A stretch of DNA of 64,000 nucleotides from Roseibium polysiphoniae (GCF_014842925.1 NZ_JACYXJ010000006.1:482914-546913); one strand, 5' to 3'. Counted from the first letter of the stretch, positions 26,692-35,722 are shown. Program-made: numbers and translations. The notes: a model not told the origin generated them from the letters alone.

Positions 26692-27309
26692 TCAAACCTG
26701 CTGCAGGCGGGTCTTGTGGGCGTGGGAAATGTGCTGTCTTGCAGCGGTGTCAGCCGCCTTGCTGTCGCCCGCTGCAATCGCGTCGACAATGGCAGAATGC
26801 TCCTCAACTGCGATTTCCCGACGCTCGGGCGTGTCCAGTGTGGTGCCAGCCATGAGGATGAGCGACAGGCGCAGATGATCGATCTGATCAACGAGATAGC
26901 GATTATGCGAGGCAAGACACAAACGTCGATGAAATTCCCGGTTTGACCGCACGAGGCTGTCTTCGTCGGCAATGCGTTGACGGTCGGCTGCTACGAGATC
27001 CTGCAGAATTTCGATTTCGGGCTTCGAGGCGTGTTTCGCTGCGAGGCCGGCAGCCGTTCCCTCAAGAACTTCACGCATGAAATAGACTTCGTTGATCTGG
27101 CTATGGTCGAGCGTCGGGATGACCATGCCGCGGTTCGGCTCATGGACGGCAAGACCCTGCGCTTCCAGGCGCTTCAGACCCTCGCGGATCGGCGTGCGGG
27201 AGACGCCGAACTCTTCGGCCAGATCGGCTTCGCGAAGACGATCGCCGGGCTTGAGCACCCGCTCCTCGATCAGACTGATCAGCCGTTGATAGATTTCCGA
27301 ACCATTCAT
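26692..27309 (-). CDS. GntR/FCD transcriptional regulator
   Basis: A 205-residue GntR regulator. The DNA-binding domain is LKPGDRLREADLAEEFGVSRTPIREGLKRLEAQGLAVHEPNRGMVI. The FCD domain follows with NREFHRRLCLASHNRYLVDQI and VEEHSAIVDAIAAGD, whose histidines form the usual metal site. The ATG at 27309 is preferred to a TTG two codons upstream. It is last in a minus-strand run of aminotransferase, anmK and FAD oxidoreductase, 60 bp after the last of these, and probably regulates that operon. The effector is unknown, likely an organic acid. Confidence 0.88.
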   Translation of the reverse strand: MNGSEIYQRLISLIEERVLKPGDRLREADLAEEFGVSRTPIREGLKRLEAQGLAVHEPNRGMVIPTLDHSQINEVYFMREVLEGTAAGLAAKHASKPEIEILQDLVAADRQRIADEDSLVRSNREFHRRLCLASHNRYLVDQIDHLRLSLILMAGTTLDTPERREIAVEEHSAIVDAIAAGDSKAADTAARQHISHAHKTRLQQV

Positions 27310-27369
27310 GGCCAAAGGTCATAGCCCATTTTCAGCGACTTATCAGCTCTTTATCCAAGGGGTCGCCAC

Positions 27370-28740
27370 CTAGTGCAGACGCACGCCCTGACGGCGAAGC
27401 TCCTGCTGAAGCAGGCCGATGTCCATTTGCTCCAGGTCCAGACCGTGTTTGACCGAGAGCGCGGCGGCAACGCCTGCGCCCTGCCCCGTAACCGTGCAGC
27501 ACATCATGTTGCGCGTCGCCGCATGGCTGACCTTGTCACCACCCGTCGCCCGCCCCGCGACCAGGAGATTGCGGACGCCCTTTGGCAACATGGTGCGATA
27601 AGGGACCTGAAAATAACGGCCCGTGGTGGGCAGAATGAGGATGCCGTAGCCATCGATGAATTCGGGGAAGATGCCAACACTGTCGTCGAACCTGCCTTGT
27701 TCACGCACATCAGTTTCCGTCATGTCATAGGCCGCGACGATCTTGCGTGTGTCGCGGATGCCGATGGTCATGCCGAAGTTGCGCAGCTTGGCTGTGTCGC
27801 AGCCCGGATGGAAACGCTTCAGCGCCTCGACCGCGAGCATTGCCTGGCGCCGACCCTCGATCTCGTTTTTCGTCATGGAGTCCGGATCTGTGCCGTCGCA
27901 TTCCGGCAGGTGCACAAGATTCAAATAAGTGAGATCGCCGCTGTCGTAGACCGCGCCCCACGTCCCTGAAATGGTCGCAAGCCGGGCTGGAATGATGCCC
28001 GCGTCAATGGCCTGTTTGAATGGCTTCTTCAGGAACGGCGAGAACATCTTGTCTTCCTTGCCGGTGGTTTCGACTGTCCATTCGCCGCTCTCCCAATCCT
28101 TGTAGGTATGCGGGTCGGCCTTGACCGCCTCCATGAATTTCCGTTTGTCGACACCATTCATGGAGAACATGACGGAGGCCGCCTGCATCTCCTCCACCGG
28201 TGTCTTGTGGGTCTGGGCTCCCGCCCGATAAGCGATGTCCGCATCTCCAGTGGCATCGATCACCCGCTTCGCCAGGATTGCCTCGCGGCCTGCCTTGCTC
28301 TCAGTGATGATCCCTCGGATTTCATCACCTTCCATGATCGGTCCGGCAAAAGCCCGGTGCATCATGGAGTGGATCCCGGCTTCTTCCGCCAGATTGTCCG
28401 CCACCAGTTTGAAGCCTTCGGCGTCGATCGCATAGCTGTCGGACTGGGGCTCGGGTGTTGCAGCGCCTGCCTCGCGCGCCCGATCCTCGAACTCGCGGCC
28501 CACTCCTTCGGTATCGATGGTTTTCTCATGCCGGTACCAGGCAAAGCCCTCGACGCCGACGGCGGTCAGATTGCCGCCAAGACAGCCGAAACGCTCCACA
28601 AGCGTAACATTGACCCCAGCTCTTGCCGCACCAAGCGCAGCCGAAAGGCCGCCGGGGCCGGACCCAACCACCAGCACATCTGTCTCGTGGATCACGTCAA
28701 TCTGACGGGCGGGTTCAGTGATGCTCTTCATGGACGCCAT
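27370..28740 (-). CDS. FAD-dependent oxidoreductase (FAD_oxidored family)
   Basis: A 456-residue flavoprotein. The N-terminal FAD fold is ETDVLVVGSGPGGLSAALGAARAGVNVTLVERFGCLGGNLTAVGVEGFAWYR; the 'FGCLGGN' following the acidic residue is typical of FAD_oxidored-type enzymes. A central ATGDADIAYRAGA and a C-terminal FAD contact (VRNLLVAGRATGGDKVSHAATRNMMCCTVTGQGAGVAAALSV) complete the fold. The substrate is not known. No signal peptide is present. The gene starts 30 bp after anmK and is probably in one operon with the class III aminotransferase, which suggests oxidation of an amine- or amino-acid-derived compound, or a sugar acid. Confidence 0.85.
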   Translation of the reverse strand: MASMKSITEPARQIDVIHETDVLVVGSGPGGLSAALGAARAGVNVTLVERFGCLGGNLTAVGVEGFAWYRHEKTIDTEGVGREFEDRAREAGAATPEPQSDSYAIDAEGFKLVADNLAEEAGIHSMMHRAFAGPIMEGDEIRGIITESKAGREAILAKRVIDATGDADIAYRAGAQTHKTPVEEMQAASVMFSMNGVDKRKFMEAVKADPHTYKDWESGEWTVETTGKEDKMFSPFLKKPFKQAIDAGIIPARLATISGTWGAVYDSGDLTYLNLVHLPECDGTDPDSMTKNEIEGRRQAMLAVEALKRFHPGCDTAKLRNFGMTIGIRDTRKIVAAYDMTETDVREQGRFDDSVGIFPEFIDGYGILILPTTGRYFQVPYRTMLPKGVRNLLVAGRATGGDKVSHAATRNMMCCTVTGQGAGVAAALSVKHGLDLEQMDIGLLQQELRRQGVRLH

Positions 28741-28770
28741 CGTTTTTCAAGGAATGATATTTAAATGCGC

Positions 28771-29838
28771 TCAGCGCAGGGGCAGATAGAGCCGGCCGCC
28801 GACAACCGGCGCACAGGCACCTGTCGTCTCCGGGAAACTCGTCGGCAGGCCAGCCTTGAGCCGAGCACCCAGGAAAGCCATCGCTTGTGCTTCCAGTGCG
28901 TCGCCGTCAAAGCCATGCTCTTCCGTCGGAACGACCTTACCGTCCAGATGCTCCGCCAACATCTTCATAAGCGTCACATTGTGTCGCCCACCGCCGCACA
29001 CCAACCAAAGCAGCGGCTTCATCGGGCAGAGTTTTTCGGCGCGCGCGACCGCCGCCACGGTAAAACCCGCAAGACTGGCTGCGCCGTCTTCCAGTGAAAT
29101 TCCTTCTGGCAGATCAGGTGCGAACGCATTCCTGTCGAGTGATTTGGGACCTGGTTTGGCGAAAAACGGATGTTCCAGCGCCTTGGCAAGCCATGGGCTG
29201 TTCACCGCGCCTTTCGCAGAGATCTCGCCACCCGGATCAAAGTCTCCAGCCTGATGCTGCCGAACCCAGTCATCGAGCAGGGCGTTGCCTGGCCCGATAT
29301 CGAAAGCGAGGATCTCACCACCGTCCACATAGGTCAGGTTGGAAACGCCGCCGATGTTCAAAAAACAAAGGGGGTGGGGAAGGCCCAGAGACAGAGCCTG
29401 ATGATAGACCGGCACCAAAGGAGCACCCTCGCCCCCGGCTGCCATATCCGCCAGACGCAAGTCACCGACAACCGCAGTGCCCAGCTCAGTGGCCAGAGCT
29501 TGCGGATCGCCCAACTGGACGGTTTCGCCATGTTCAGGATCGTGCCAGACGGTCTGCCCGTGAAAGGTGACCAGATCAGGGACCAGCTTCTGCTCTGCAC
29601 AAAATGCGCCGATGGTCTCACCATGATCCCGCGTCACCAGCCGCGCGACTTCCGGCCAGGCGGAACGGTCTACCGGTCCCCTCGCGATGGCGTCCAGCAC
29701 CGCCGCACGGGTTTCATAGGCATAGGGAACCGTTGCTGCGGGCCCGAAATGGCTGACCGCGCGGCCGTCGGTCCCGATCTCGGCCATGTCGATGCCATCA
29801 GCGGATGTTCCGCTGATGGTGCCGACAACAGACCACAT
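28771..29838 (-). CDS. anmK: Anhydro-N-acetylmuramic acid kinase
   Basis: A 355-residue kinase that turns 1,6-anhydro-MurNAc into MurNAc-6-phosphate in cell-wall recycling. Family motifs are GTISGTSADGIDMA at the N-terminus, TFHGQTVWHDP, TELGTAVVGDLRLADMAAGGEGAPLVPVYHQAL, LNIGGVSNLTYV, FDIGPGNALLDDWV and LVCGGGRHN near the end. The gene lies two bases after the aminotransferase and 30 bp before the oxidoreductase. No other murein-recycling gene (murQ, nagZ, ampG) is visible nearby. Confidence 0.94.
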   Translation of the reverse strand: MWSVVGTISGTSADGIDMAEIGTDGRAVSHFGPAATVPYAYETRAAVLDAIARGPVDRSAWPEVARLVTRDHGETIGAFCAEQKLVPDLVTFHGQTVWHDPEHGETVQLGDPQALATELGTAVVGDLRLADMAAGGEGAPLVPVYHQALSLGLPHPLCFLNIGGVSNLTYVDGGEILAFDIGPGNALLDDWVRQHQAGDFDPGGEISAKGAVNSPWLAKALEHPFFAKPGPKSLDRNAFAPDLPEGISLEDGAASLAGFTVAAVARAEKLCPMKPLLWLVCGGGRHNVTLMKMLAEHLDGKVVPTEEHGFDGDALEAQAMAFLGARLKAGLPTSFPETTGACAPVVGGRLYLPLR

Positions 29839-29840
29839 GG

Positions 29841-31193
29841 TCAGAGTGCCTTCGAGATTGTCTCTATGCCTGCTTCCGCGATATCAAACATGTCGTTGAC
29901 CTCTTTCTCGGAGATGATCAGCGGCGGGCAGAAGGCCATGGAATCCCCCATGTTGCGGGAAATCAGGCCGCCTTCGTGGAAGGCCATGTTCGTGCGGGCA
30001 CCCAGAACGCCCGGTGTTTTCGACATCTCGTCATGATGAAGCTCGACGGCACCGATCAGGCCGATGCCGCGGCTTTCAACGGCCAGCGGATGTTCTGAAA
30101 GCGCATGCAAGCGCTTCAGGAACGTCGGGCTGATGTCACGCACATGACCCACCAGATCGCGTTCCTCAATGATCTTGAGGTTTTCCAGCGCGACGGCTGC
30201 GGCAACCGGATGCCCACTTGCTGTATAGCCGTGGCCCCAGACGCCGATCTTGTGACTTTCGTCGGCCACTGGACCGTAGACCTTCTCATTCACCAACAAT
30301 GCCGACATCGGCAGGTAAGAAGAGGACAGGGCCTTGGACAGGGTCATGATGTCCGGCTCAAGCTTGAAGGTCTCCGTGCCAAACATGTTGCCGGTTCGGC
30401 CAAAGCCGCAGATGACTTCGTCGGCCACGAAAAGAATATCGTATTTCTTCAGGATTGGCTGAACCGCTTCCCAATAGCCCTCAGGCGGGACGACGACACC
30501 GCCGGCGCCCATGACCGGCTCAGCGAAAAACGCTGCGATTGTCTCGGGGCCCTCGGCCAGGATCATGTCTTCCAGATCCTGGGCACAGCGTTTGGCGAAG
30601 TCCTGCTCGCTCTCGCCATCCTTCTTCATCGAGCGATAATGCGGGCTGGAGGTGTGCAGGATGTTTTCGATCGGCAGATCAAAGGACCGGTGGTTGTTAG
30701 GCAGGCCGGTCAGGCTGGCTGAAGCGATGGTCACACCATGGTAGCCGCGAACGCGGGAGATGATCTTCTTGCGCTCAGGCTTGCCCAGCGCATTGGAGCG
30801 ATACCAGATCAGCTTGATGGCCGTGTCATTCGCCTCGGAGCCGGAATTGGTGAAATAGGCTTTGGACATGGGCACGGGTGCCATCGCCACCAGCTTTTCA
30901 GCCAGTTCGACCGAAGGACCGTGGGTCTTTCCCGTAAACGTATGATAATAAGGCAGCTTTTCCATCTGGCGAGCAGCAGCTTCCACCAAACGCTTTTCGC
31001 CGAACCCGACAGCAACGCTCCAGAGGCCAGCCATGCCTTCGATGTAGCGCTTGCCGTTGTTGTCTTCGACGAAGATGCCGTCGCCCTTCTCGATCACCAG
31101 CGGGCCATTTTCCTCGTGCTTGCGTGCATCCATGTAAGAATGAAGCTGAAAGGCTACATCGCGCGCTTCAATGGAGTTCGGCAGCTGGTTCAT
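29841..31193 (-). CDS. Class III aminotransferase (omega-amino acid:pyruvate type)
   Basis: A 450-residue PLP-dependent aminotransferase, subgroup III. Motifs are EGMAGLWSVAVGFGEKRLVEAA, YFTNSGSEANDTAIKLIWYRSNALG, SRVRGYHGVTIASASLTG, the aspartate of FVADEVICGFGRTG and the Schiff-base lysine in MTLSKALSSSYLPMSA. It resembles pyruvate-dependent omega-transaminases acting on beta-alanine, taurine or polyamines; the substrate is not settled by sequence. The ATG at 31193 is preceded by GAGGTG; upstream in-frame codons read into the divergent promoter. First in a probable operon with anmK, an FAD oxidoreductase and a GntR gene. Confidence 0.9.
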   Translation of the reverse strand: MNQLPNSIEARDVAFQLHSYMDARKHEENGPLVIEKGDGIFVEDNNGKRYIEGMAGLWSVAVGFGEKRLVEAAARQMEKLPYYHTFTGKTHGPSVELAEKLVAMAPVPMSKAYFTNSGSEANDTAIKLIWYRSNALGKPERKKIISRVRGYHGVTIASASLTGLPNNHRSFDLPIENILHTSSPHYRSMKKDGESEQDFAKRCAQDLEDMILAEGPETIAAFFAEPVMGAGGVVVPPEGYWEAVQPILKKYDILFVADEVICGFGRTGNMFGTETFKLEPDIMTLSKALSSSYLPMSALLVNEKVYGPVADESHKIGVWGHGYTASGHPVAAAVALENLKIIEERDLVGHVRDISPTFLKRLHALSEHPLAVESRGIGLIGAVELHHDEMSKTPGVLGARTNMAFHEGGLISRNMGDSMAFCPPLIISEKEVNDMFDIAEAGIETISKAL

Positions 31194-31476
31194 AGTACAC
31201 CTCAAAAACAGGAATGTGCCGGCAGGATCGCCGGGCATGACAGAAGGTCCAAGGCCGGTGAGGCTCGCGATTGAAATCCTGGCGAGGGTCACGTCTGACG
31301 CTTGGCGATCGACAAATCAGAAATGAGCCTACGCTTCCTTTTTCGATTTTTCACGCTGAAAAACAAAGAAAATTTGCCACAGGGCCCGAAACACAAGTCC
31401 CGTGTGATGATCATGATATAGACAGACCGTAAAATGACGTTTTTTGCGGCATCATGGATTTTGGGAGACAGGGATC

Positions 31477-32034
31477 ATGGCGGGCACACCACCTGTATGC
31501 AATTTCGGCTGGGAAGCTCCAGGCTTCACCTTGCCGGCAACCGATGGCCGGACCTTGAGCCTTGCCGACATCAAGGGCGAGCTGGGAACGCTGGTGATGT
31601 TCATCTGCAATCACTGTCCCTATGTGATCGGAATTCGCGACCGCATTATTCGCGATGCCGGAGACCTGTTGAAACAGGGTGTTGGGGTGGTCGCCATCAG
31701 CTCAAACGATACAACGGCCTACCCGGCCGACAGCTTCGACAAGATGCGCGCGCTGGCCGAGGCCGAGAACTTCCCCTTTCCCTACCTTTATGACGAAGAC
31801 CAGTCGGTGGCACGCGCCTATGGCGCTGTCTGCACACCCGACTTTTTCGGCTTCAATGCCGATCTTGGCCTTCAATATCGTGGACGCCTTGATGCCGCAC
31901 GCATGGGCCAGGATCCGACGGGCGGGTCTCGTGACCTTTTCAACGCCATGGTGCAGATCGCCGAGACAGGCAACGGACCAAAGGACCAGGTCCCATCCAT
32001 GGGCTGCAGCATCAAATGGAAAGACAAGAATTGA
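31477..32034 (+). CDS. Thioredoxin-fold redox protein
   Basis: A 185-residue AhpC/TSA-thioredoxin-fold protein. The N-terminal APGFTLPATDGRTLSLADIKGELGTLVMFICNHCPYVIGI contains a CNHC redox-type motif characteristic of a widespread peroxiredoxin-like family. The later cis-proline region is GAVCTPDFFGFN. No signal peptide is present. A function in thiol redox or peroxide handling is inferred from the fold. GGGAGACAGGGA precedes the ATG at 31477. Its end overlaps the start of the phosphatase gene by 19 bp. Confidence 0.85.
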   Translation: MAGTPPVCNFGWEAPGFTLPATDGRTLSLADIKGELGTLVMFICNHCPYVIGIRDRIIRDAGDLLKQGVGVVAISSNDTTAYPADSFDKMRALAEAENFPFPYLYDEDQSVARAYGAVCTPDFFGFNADLGLQYRGRLDAARMGQDPTGGSRDLFNAMVQIAETGNGPKDQVPSMGCSIKWKDKN

Positions 32035-32726
32035 CCTCCGCAATAGAACAGGCAGATCGTTGGCCCCGCGCCATTCTCTTCGATCTCGATGGAACGCTTA
32101 TCGACTCCGTTCCCGACATTGCCACGTCGGTGAATCTCTTGCTGGCCAGCGAGAGCCTCGCTCCCCTGACGGTGGATGAGGTCAGGAGCATGATCGGCCA
32201 CGGCATCGCCAAACTCGTCGAGCGAGCGTTCAAGGCGCGGGACATTGCGCTGGAGGGAGCGCCCCATGTTGCGATGACCGAGAGGATGATGGACATCTAC
32301 AAGAACCATTTGACGGAGCAGACCGTCCTTCTCTCCGGCACGGAAGACATTCTTCGCCGCTATCATGGCGCCGGATGCCACCTTGCCGTTGTCACCAACA
32401 AGCCTGAAGGTTTCTCGCGTGAGATCCTCGATCACTTCGGTCTGAATGCGGTGATCGAATGCGTTGTCGGCGGAGACACCGGACCGGCACGCAAACCTGC
32501 CCCGGACATGCTTCTACATGCCCTCAAGCAGATAAAAGTCCCAGCATCAGATGCCCTGATGGTGGGGGACAGCCCTGCTGATATCGACGCTGCCAAGGCC
32601 GCGGGTGTGAAATCGGTCGCAGTCCACGGTGGTTACACGCCGGTTCCTGCAAACGAGCTGGGTGCTGACATCACGATCGATGGCCTGAATGAACTGCCAG
32701 ACGCAATTGCGCAGCTGACACCCTGA
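32016..32726 (+). CDS. gph: Phosphoglycolate phosphatase
   Basis: A 236-residue HAD hydrolase. Motif I is ILFDLDGTLIDSVPDI, motif II VVTNKPEG, motif III lysine in GPARKPAPD, motif IV MVGDSPADIDAAKAAG. The cap domain (residues 30-100) is of the Gph type. It dephosphorylates 2-phosphoglycolate from DNA repair or oxygenase activity to glycolate. The ATG at 32016 overlaps the upstream gene; a TTG at 32031 with GGAAAG seven bases before is an alternative start. A hairpin follows between this gene and the converging SDR gene. Confidence 0.9.
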   Translation: MERQELTSAIEQADRWPRAILFDLDGTLIDSVPDIATSVNLLLASESLAPLTVDEVRSMIGHGIAKLVERAFKARDIALEGAPHVAMTERMMDIYKNHLTEQTVLLSGTEDILRRYHGAGCHLAVVTNKPEGFSREILDHFGLNAVIECVVGGDTGPARKPAPDMLLHALKQIKVPASDALMVGDSPADIDAAKAAGVKSVAVHGGYTPVPANELGADITIDGLNELPDAIAQLTP

Positions 32727-32756
32727 GGGCCTCAGCACTAGATGCTGCAGGAAACC

Positions 32757-32781
32757 CGCGCCGTCCGTTGCGAACGGCGCG
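32757..32781. terminator. Bidirectional hairpin between converging genes
   Basis: CGCGCCGT and ACGGCGCG form an 8-bp stem around a 9-base loop, midway between the gph stop and the SDR stop. There is no clear T-tract, so termination efficiency is uncertain. Confidence 0.45.
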
Positions 32782-32789
32782 GACCTGGG

Positions 32790-33530
32790 TCAAATTGTGA
32801 TGCCGCCGTCGATGCTGAGCGCCTGACCGGTGATCAGGGCGCTTTCATCCGCGGCGAGATAGGCGCACAGGCTGGCGATCTCTTCCACCTTGCCGAAACG
32901 ACCCGTAGGCTGCCGGCTGATGAAGAACTCCATAGCCGCTTCGTGTCCGCCCAGTTCATCTGCCAGGTCCTCAATGCGCTGACGCAAGGAAGGACTGTCG
33001 ACGGTTCCCGGACAGACAGAATTGCAGCGAATGTTGTGCTTCACATAGTCGGCGGCCACTGCCTTGGTCAGTCCGATAAGACCGCCCTTCGCGGCGCCAT
33101 AAGCGGCGCGCCGGGGCAGACCCTTGACGGAACTGGCGACGGACCCGATCGTCACGATGCTGCCGCCGGCCGTTTTCATTTTCGGGATTGCCGCGCGCAG
33201 AACCCGGTAGGCGCTCGACAGCGTGATGTCGCAAGAACGGCTCCAGTCCTCCTCCTCGCACTCTTCAATGGTGCCCTGATGGACATATCCCACGCAGTGC
33301 ACCAACACATCGACACGATCAAACTGATCGAAATAAGCGCCAACCGCCTTCGGATCAGTCGCGTCGAGCTGCGCGGTTTTGGCCTCCTTGAGATCACTCA
33401 GAAGAGCCGTGTTCAAGTCACTTGCGTAGACCTCGGCGCCATCTTCAATCAGCCGTTCAGCAACAGCCCGGCCGATGCCTTGACCGGCGGCCGTGACGAC
33501 CGCCGTTTTTCCTGCCAATTTTCCTCCCAT
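32790..33530 (-). CDS. SDR dehydrogenase, 2-keto-3-deoxy-L-fuconate type
   Basis: A 246-residue short-chain dehydrogenase. The NAD-binding motif is VVTAAGQGIGRAVAERL; the active site has Ser in IGSVASSVKGLPRRAAYGAAKGG with YGAAK; the C-terminus is ALSIDGGITI. 'TAAGQGIGRA', 'SVASSVKG' and 'CPGTVDSPSLRQRI' resemble 2-keto-3-deoxy-L-fuconate dehydrogenases and the related DHRS6-type 3-hydroxybutyrate dehydrogenases. The neighbour 10 bp upstream is an FAH-family hydrolase; the two activities occur together in non-phosphorylating L-fucose/L-rhamnose breakdown. GGGAGGA precedes the ATG at 33530. Sugar-specific genes are absent, so substrate is tentative. Confidence 0.85.
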   Translation of the reverse strand: MGGKLAGKTAVVTAAGQGIGRAVAERLIEDGAEVYASDLNTALLSDLKEAKTAQLDATDPKAVGAYFDQFDRVDVLVHCVGYVHQGTIEECEEEDWSRSCDITLSSAYRVLRAAIPKMKTAGGSIVTIGSVASSVKGLPRRAAYGAAKGGLIGLTKAVAADYVKHNIRCNSVCPGTVDSPSLRQRIEDLADELGGHEAAMEFFISRQPTGRFGKVEEIASLCAYLAADESALITGQALSIDGGITI

Positions 33531-33540
33531 TCGGTCCTCC

Positions 33541-34383
33541 CTAGAGCTTGATGACGTTTTGTGTCTGACTGCCCATGCCCTCGATGCCGAGCGAGACGGT
33601 GTCACCAACCTTCAACCAGACAGGCGGCTTCATGCCCAGGCCGACGCCCGGAGGGGTGCCCGTGCAGATCAGGTCGCCCGGCTCGAGACGCATGAATTCG
33701 CTCAGGTAGCTGACGATGGTTGCCGGGTCGAAGACCATGGTGTTGGTGTTGCCGGTCTGCATCCGCTGACCATTGACGTCGAGCCACATGGGCAAAGACT
33801 TGGCGTCGCCCAATTCATCGCCGGTTACAATCCAGGGCCCGGTCGGGCAGAAATTCGGAAAGCTCTTGCCCTTGGCCCATTGGCCGCCACGATCGATTTG
33901 CCAGGCACGCTCGGACACGTCATTCACGACGGTGTAGCCGAGAATGTGGTCCAGGGCCTCGTCCTTGCTGATGTTCAATGCAGGCTTGCCGATGACGACG
34001 CCAAGTTCCACTTCCCAATCGAGCTTGGTCATCTTGTCCGAATAGAAGATCGGATCGAAAGGCGCGCAATAAGTTGCCGCTGCCTTATTGAAGAGGATCG
34101 GCTCTTCAGGCACCGGCAAACCGGATTCCTTGGCGTGGTCGATGTAGTTCAGGCCGATGCAGTAGATATTGCGCGGCTGACTGACCGGAGCCCCGATCCG
34201 GACGCCTTCCTGCTCGACGACCGGCAAAGTGGAGAGGTCAACACTTTTCAAGGCGTCCGTCAGGCCGGGAATGGTCTCCGGCGTAATATCAGCCACCACG
34301 GAAGATATATCCCGGGCCGTACCGCTTGCGTCCAGCACGCAGGGTTTTTCCTGTCCGGCCTCACCAAGTCGCAAAAATTTCAT
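33541..34383 (-). CDS. FAH-family hydrolase, 2,4-diketo-3-deoxy-L-fuconate type
   Basis: A 280-residue fumarylacetoacetate-hydrolase-family protein. The C-terminal catalytic domain begins YCIGLNYIDHAKESG and contains the metal ligands in DWEVELGVVIGKP (the E.E pair) and ERAWQIDRGGQWAKGKSFPNFCPTGPWIV. It ends with FMRLEPGDLICTGTPPGVGLGMKPP. The segment GGQWAKGKSF and the length match 2,4-diketo-3-deoxy-L-fuconate hydrolase and so-called ureidoglycolate lyase annotations. It leads the FAH-SDR pair, with GGTGAGGACC before its ATG. The pair likely cleaves a diketo acid made by the adjacent dehydrogenase. Confidence 0.85.
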   Translation of the reverse strand: MKFLRLGEAGQEKPCVLDASGTARDISSVVADITPETIPGLTDALKSVDLSTLPVVEQEGVRIGAPVSQPRNIYCIGLNYIDHAKESGLPVPEEPILFNKAAATYCAPFDPIFYSDKMTKLDWEVELGVVIGKPALNISKDEALDHILGYTVVNDVSERAWQIDRGGQWAKGKSFPNFCPTGPWIVTGDELGDAKSLPMWLDVNGQRMQTGNTNTMVFDPATIVSYLSEFMRLEPGDLICTGTPPGVGLGMKPPVWLKVGDTVSLGIEGMGSQTQNVIKL

Positions 34384-34696
34384 CTCACGGTCCTCACCTT
34401 GTTTGTTGCCAGCTGCCGTCCTGCGATCACTGCCGCAATTTCAAAGGCAACTGCATCCTCCCGAAGCTGAAGGCTTTGCTTCAAACTACGACCGAGCTGG
34501 GCGTTCAAAAATGTCTCGCAAGGGCGTCGGGCCTTTTGAACATCGCGATCGCGACAGCCCACCTATCCAGCTTGTCCGTGATGCTTGTTCAATTTGCCGA
34601 GCTTCTGCAAGCACATTTCAAGGAAATCCGGCCTTGCCATCGCTGAAAATAATGGCATGCGCAGTGTGTGAAATCCCGCCTGGCGAGCTCCTCCCT
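34384..34696. other. Intergenic stretch upstream of the FAH-SDR pair
   Basis: About 310 bp between the FAH gene start and the end of the GlxA-type regulator gene, both on the minus strand. It presumably holds the promoter of the FAH-SDR pair. I find no supported gene, palindrome or terminator in it. Confidence 0.5.
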
Positions 34697-35644
34697 CTAG
34701 ATCGCGTGTCTGTGGGACCTGGGCGTCTGTCCAAATTCCGCACGATAGGCTCTCGTCATAGCGCTTGCATCCTGGTAGCCGCAGCGACCAGAGATTTCGG
34801 CGACTGACAGGTTGGTGAGTTCCACCAGGCGCCGTGCTTCACGCAAGCGAATGGACTTATAGACAGCCCTTGGCGTCAACTGCAGCTCGCGCTGGAAAAT
34901 GCTCTCCAGCTCCCGTTGATCGATCTTGAGCCGCGCCGCCAGCTCACCAATGGACAAAGGCGTCTCGATTGTCCGGCGCATGAGGGCTGTGGCACTACCT
35001 ACCAGAACATCCAGAGACATTCGTTTGTAGGGGTCCTGCAGGTCGCATTTGTCACCATGCATGAACAAGGCAGCCACTTCCGACGCGAAGAGTGCACCAT
35101 GATCCTGCTTGATCAGCCCCAGCGCCAACTCAATTGCCGTCGAAGCGCCGCCGCAAGTCGCAAGGTCCGCTTCCAGCACGACGCGGTCTTCTCTCGTTTC
35201 GACATCGGGGAACCTCTCGGCAAAACGGACAAATTCGTCCCAGTGGATGGTGGCTTTCCGGCGCTCAAGCAAGCCAGCATCCGCCAGCAACCAGGCACCT
35301 GTGTCGAGACCAACGAGTGTCTTGAAACGCCCCCGCGCCGCCCGAAGTGCACGCCCCGCCGAGGATGTCGTGTAGTCCTCAAATCCATAACTCGGCATGA
35401 TGAACAGGAAGTCCCCACCGGGACGCGCCTCAAACCAGGCGCCGGTCTCGACTGGCAACCCGCTGGAAGAGGTGATGGTCCCGCCGGAGAAACTCCAGAA
35501 CGACCAGTCATAGAGCGGTCTCCGGGCGATCGTGTTCGCCGCCCGAAACGGTTCGACGGCATTGGCCAGGCAGTGGTTCGAGAAATGCTCAAACAGGATC
35601 ACTGCGATTTTCTTTGACACTAGACTAATTTTTGAATTCTGCAT
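34697..35644 (-). CDS. GlxA-family AraC regulator, CdhR-like
   Basis: A 315-residue regulator combining an N-terminal DJ-1/PfpI-like ligand domain (KKIAVILFEHFSNHCLANAVEPFRAANTI...) with a C-terminal AraC DNA-binding domain (LSIGELAARLKIDQRELESIFQRELQLTPRAVYKSIRLREARRLVELTNLSVAEISGRCGYQDASAMTRAYRAEFGQTPRSHR). This is the architecture of the carnitine regulator CdhR and the betaine regulator GbdR of pseudomonads. It is divergent from the carnitine operon with 78 bp between them, so it is the probable carnitine-sensing activator. Within this family only context separates CdhR from GbdR-like proteins. Confidence 0.85.
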   Translation of the reverse strand: MQNSKISLVSKKIAVILFEHFSNHCLANAVEPFRAANTIARRPLYDWSFWSFSGGTITSSSGLPVETGAWFEARPGGDFLFIMPSYGFEDYTTSSAGRALRAARGRFKTLVGLDTGAWLLADAGLLERRKATIHWDEFVRFAERFPDVETREDRVVLEADLATCGGASTAIELALGLIKQDHGALFASEVAALFMHGDKCDLQDPYKRMSLDVLVGSATALMRRTIETPLSIGELAARLKIDQRELESIFQRELQLTPRAVYKSIRLREARRLVELTNLSVAEISGRCGYQDASAMTRAYRAEFGQTPRSHRHAI

Positions 35645-35722
35645 GAAATTTTACAAAAACCGCATGATCTCTCTGCCCGTTTTGTCTCACTGTTTTCGCA
35701 GGCACGCAACAGGAGAAGCGCG
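35645..35722. promoter_or_regulatory. Divergent promoter region of the carnitine operon
   Basis: A 78-bp AT-rich gap separates the divergent GlxA-type regulator and the acyl-CoA dehydrogenase. It must carry both promoters and the regulator site. AGGAGAAGCG forms the ribosome binding site before 35723. No exact palindrome was found. Confidence 0.5.
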
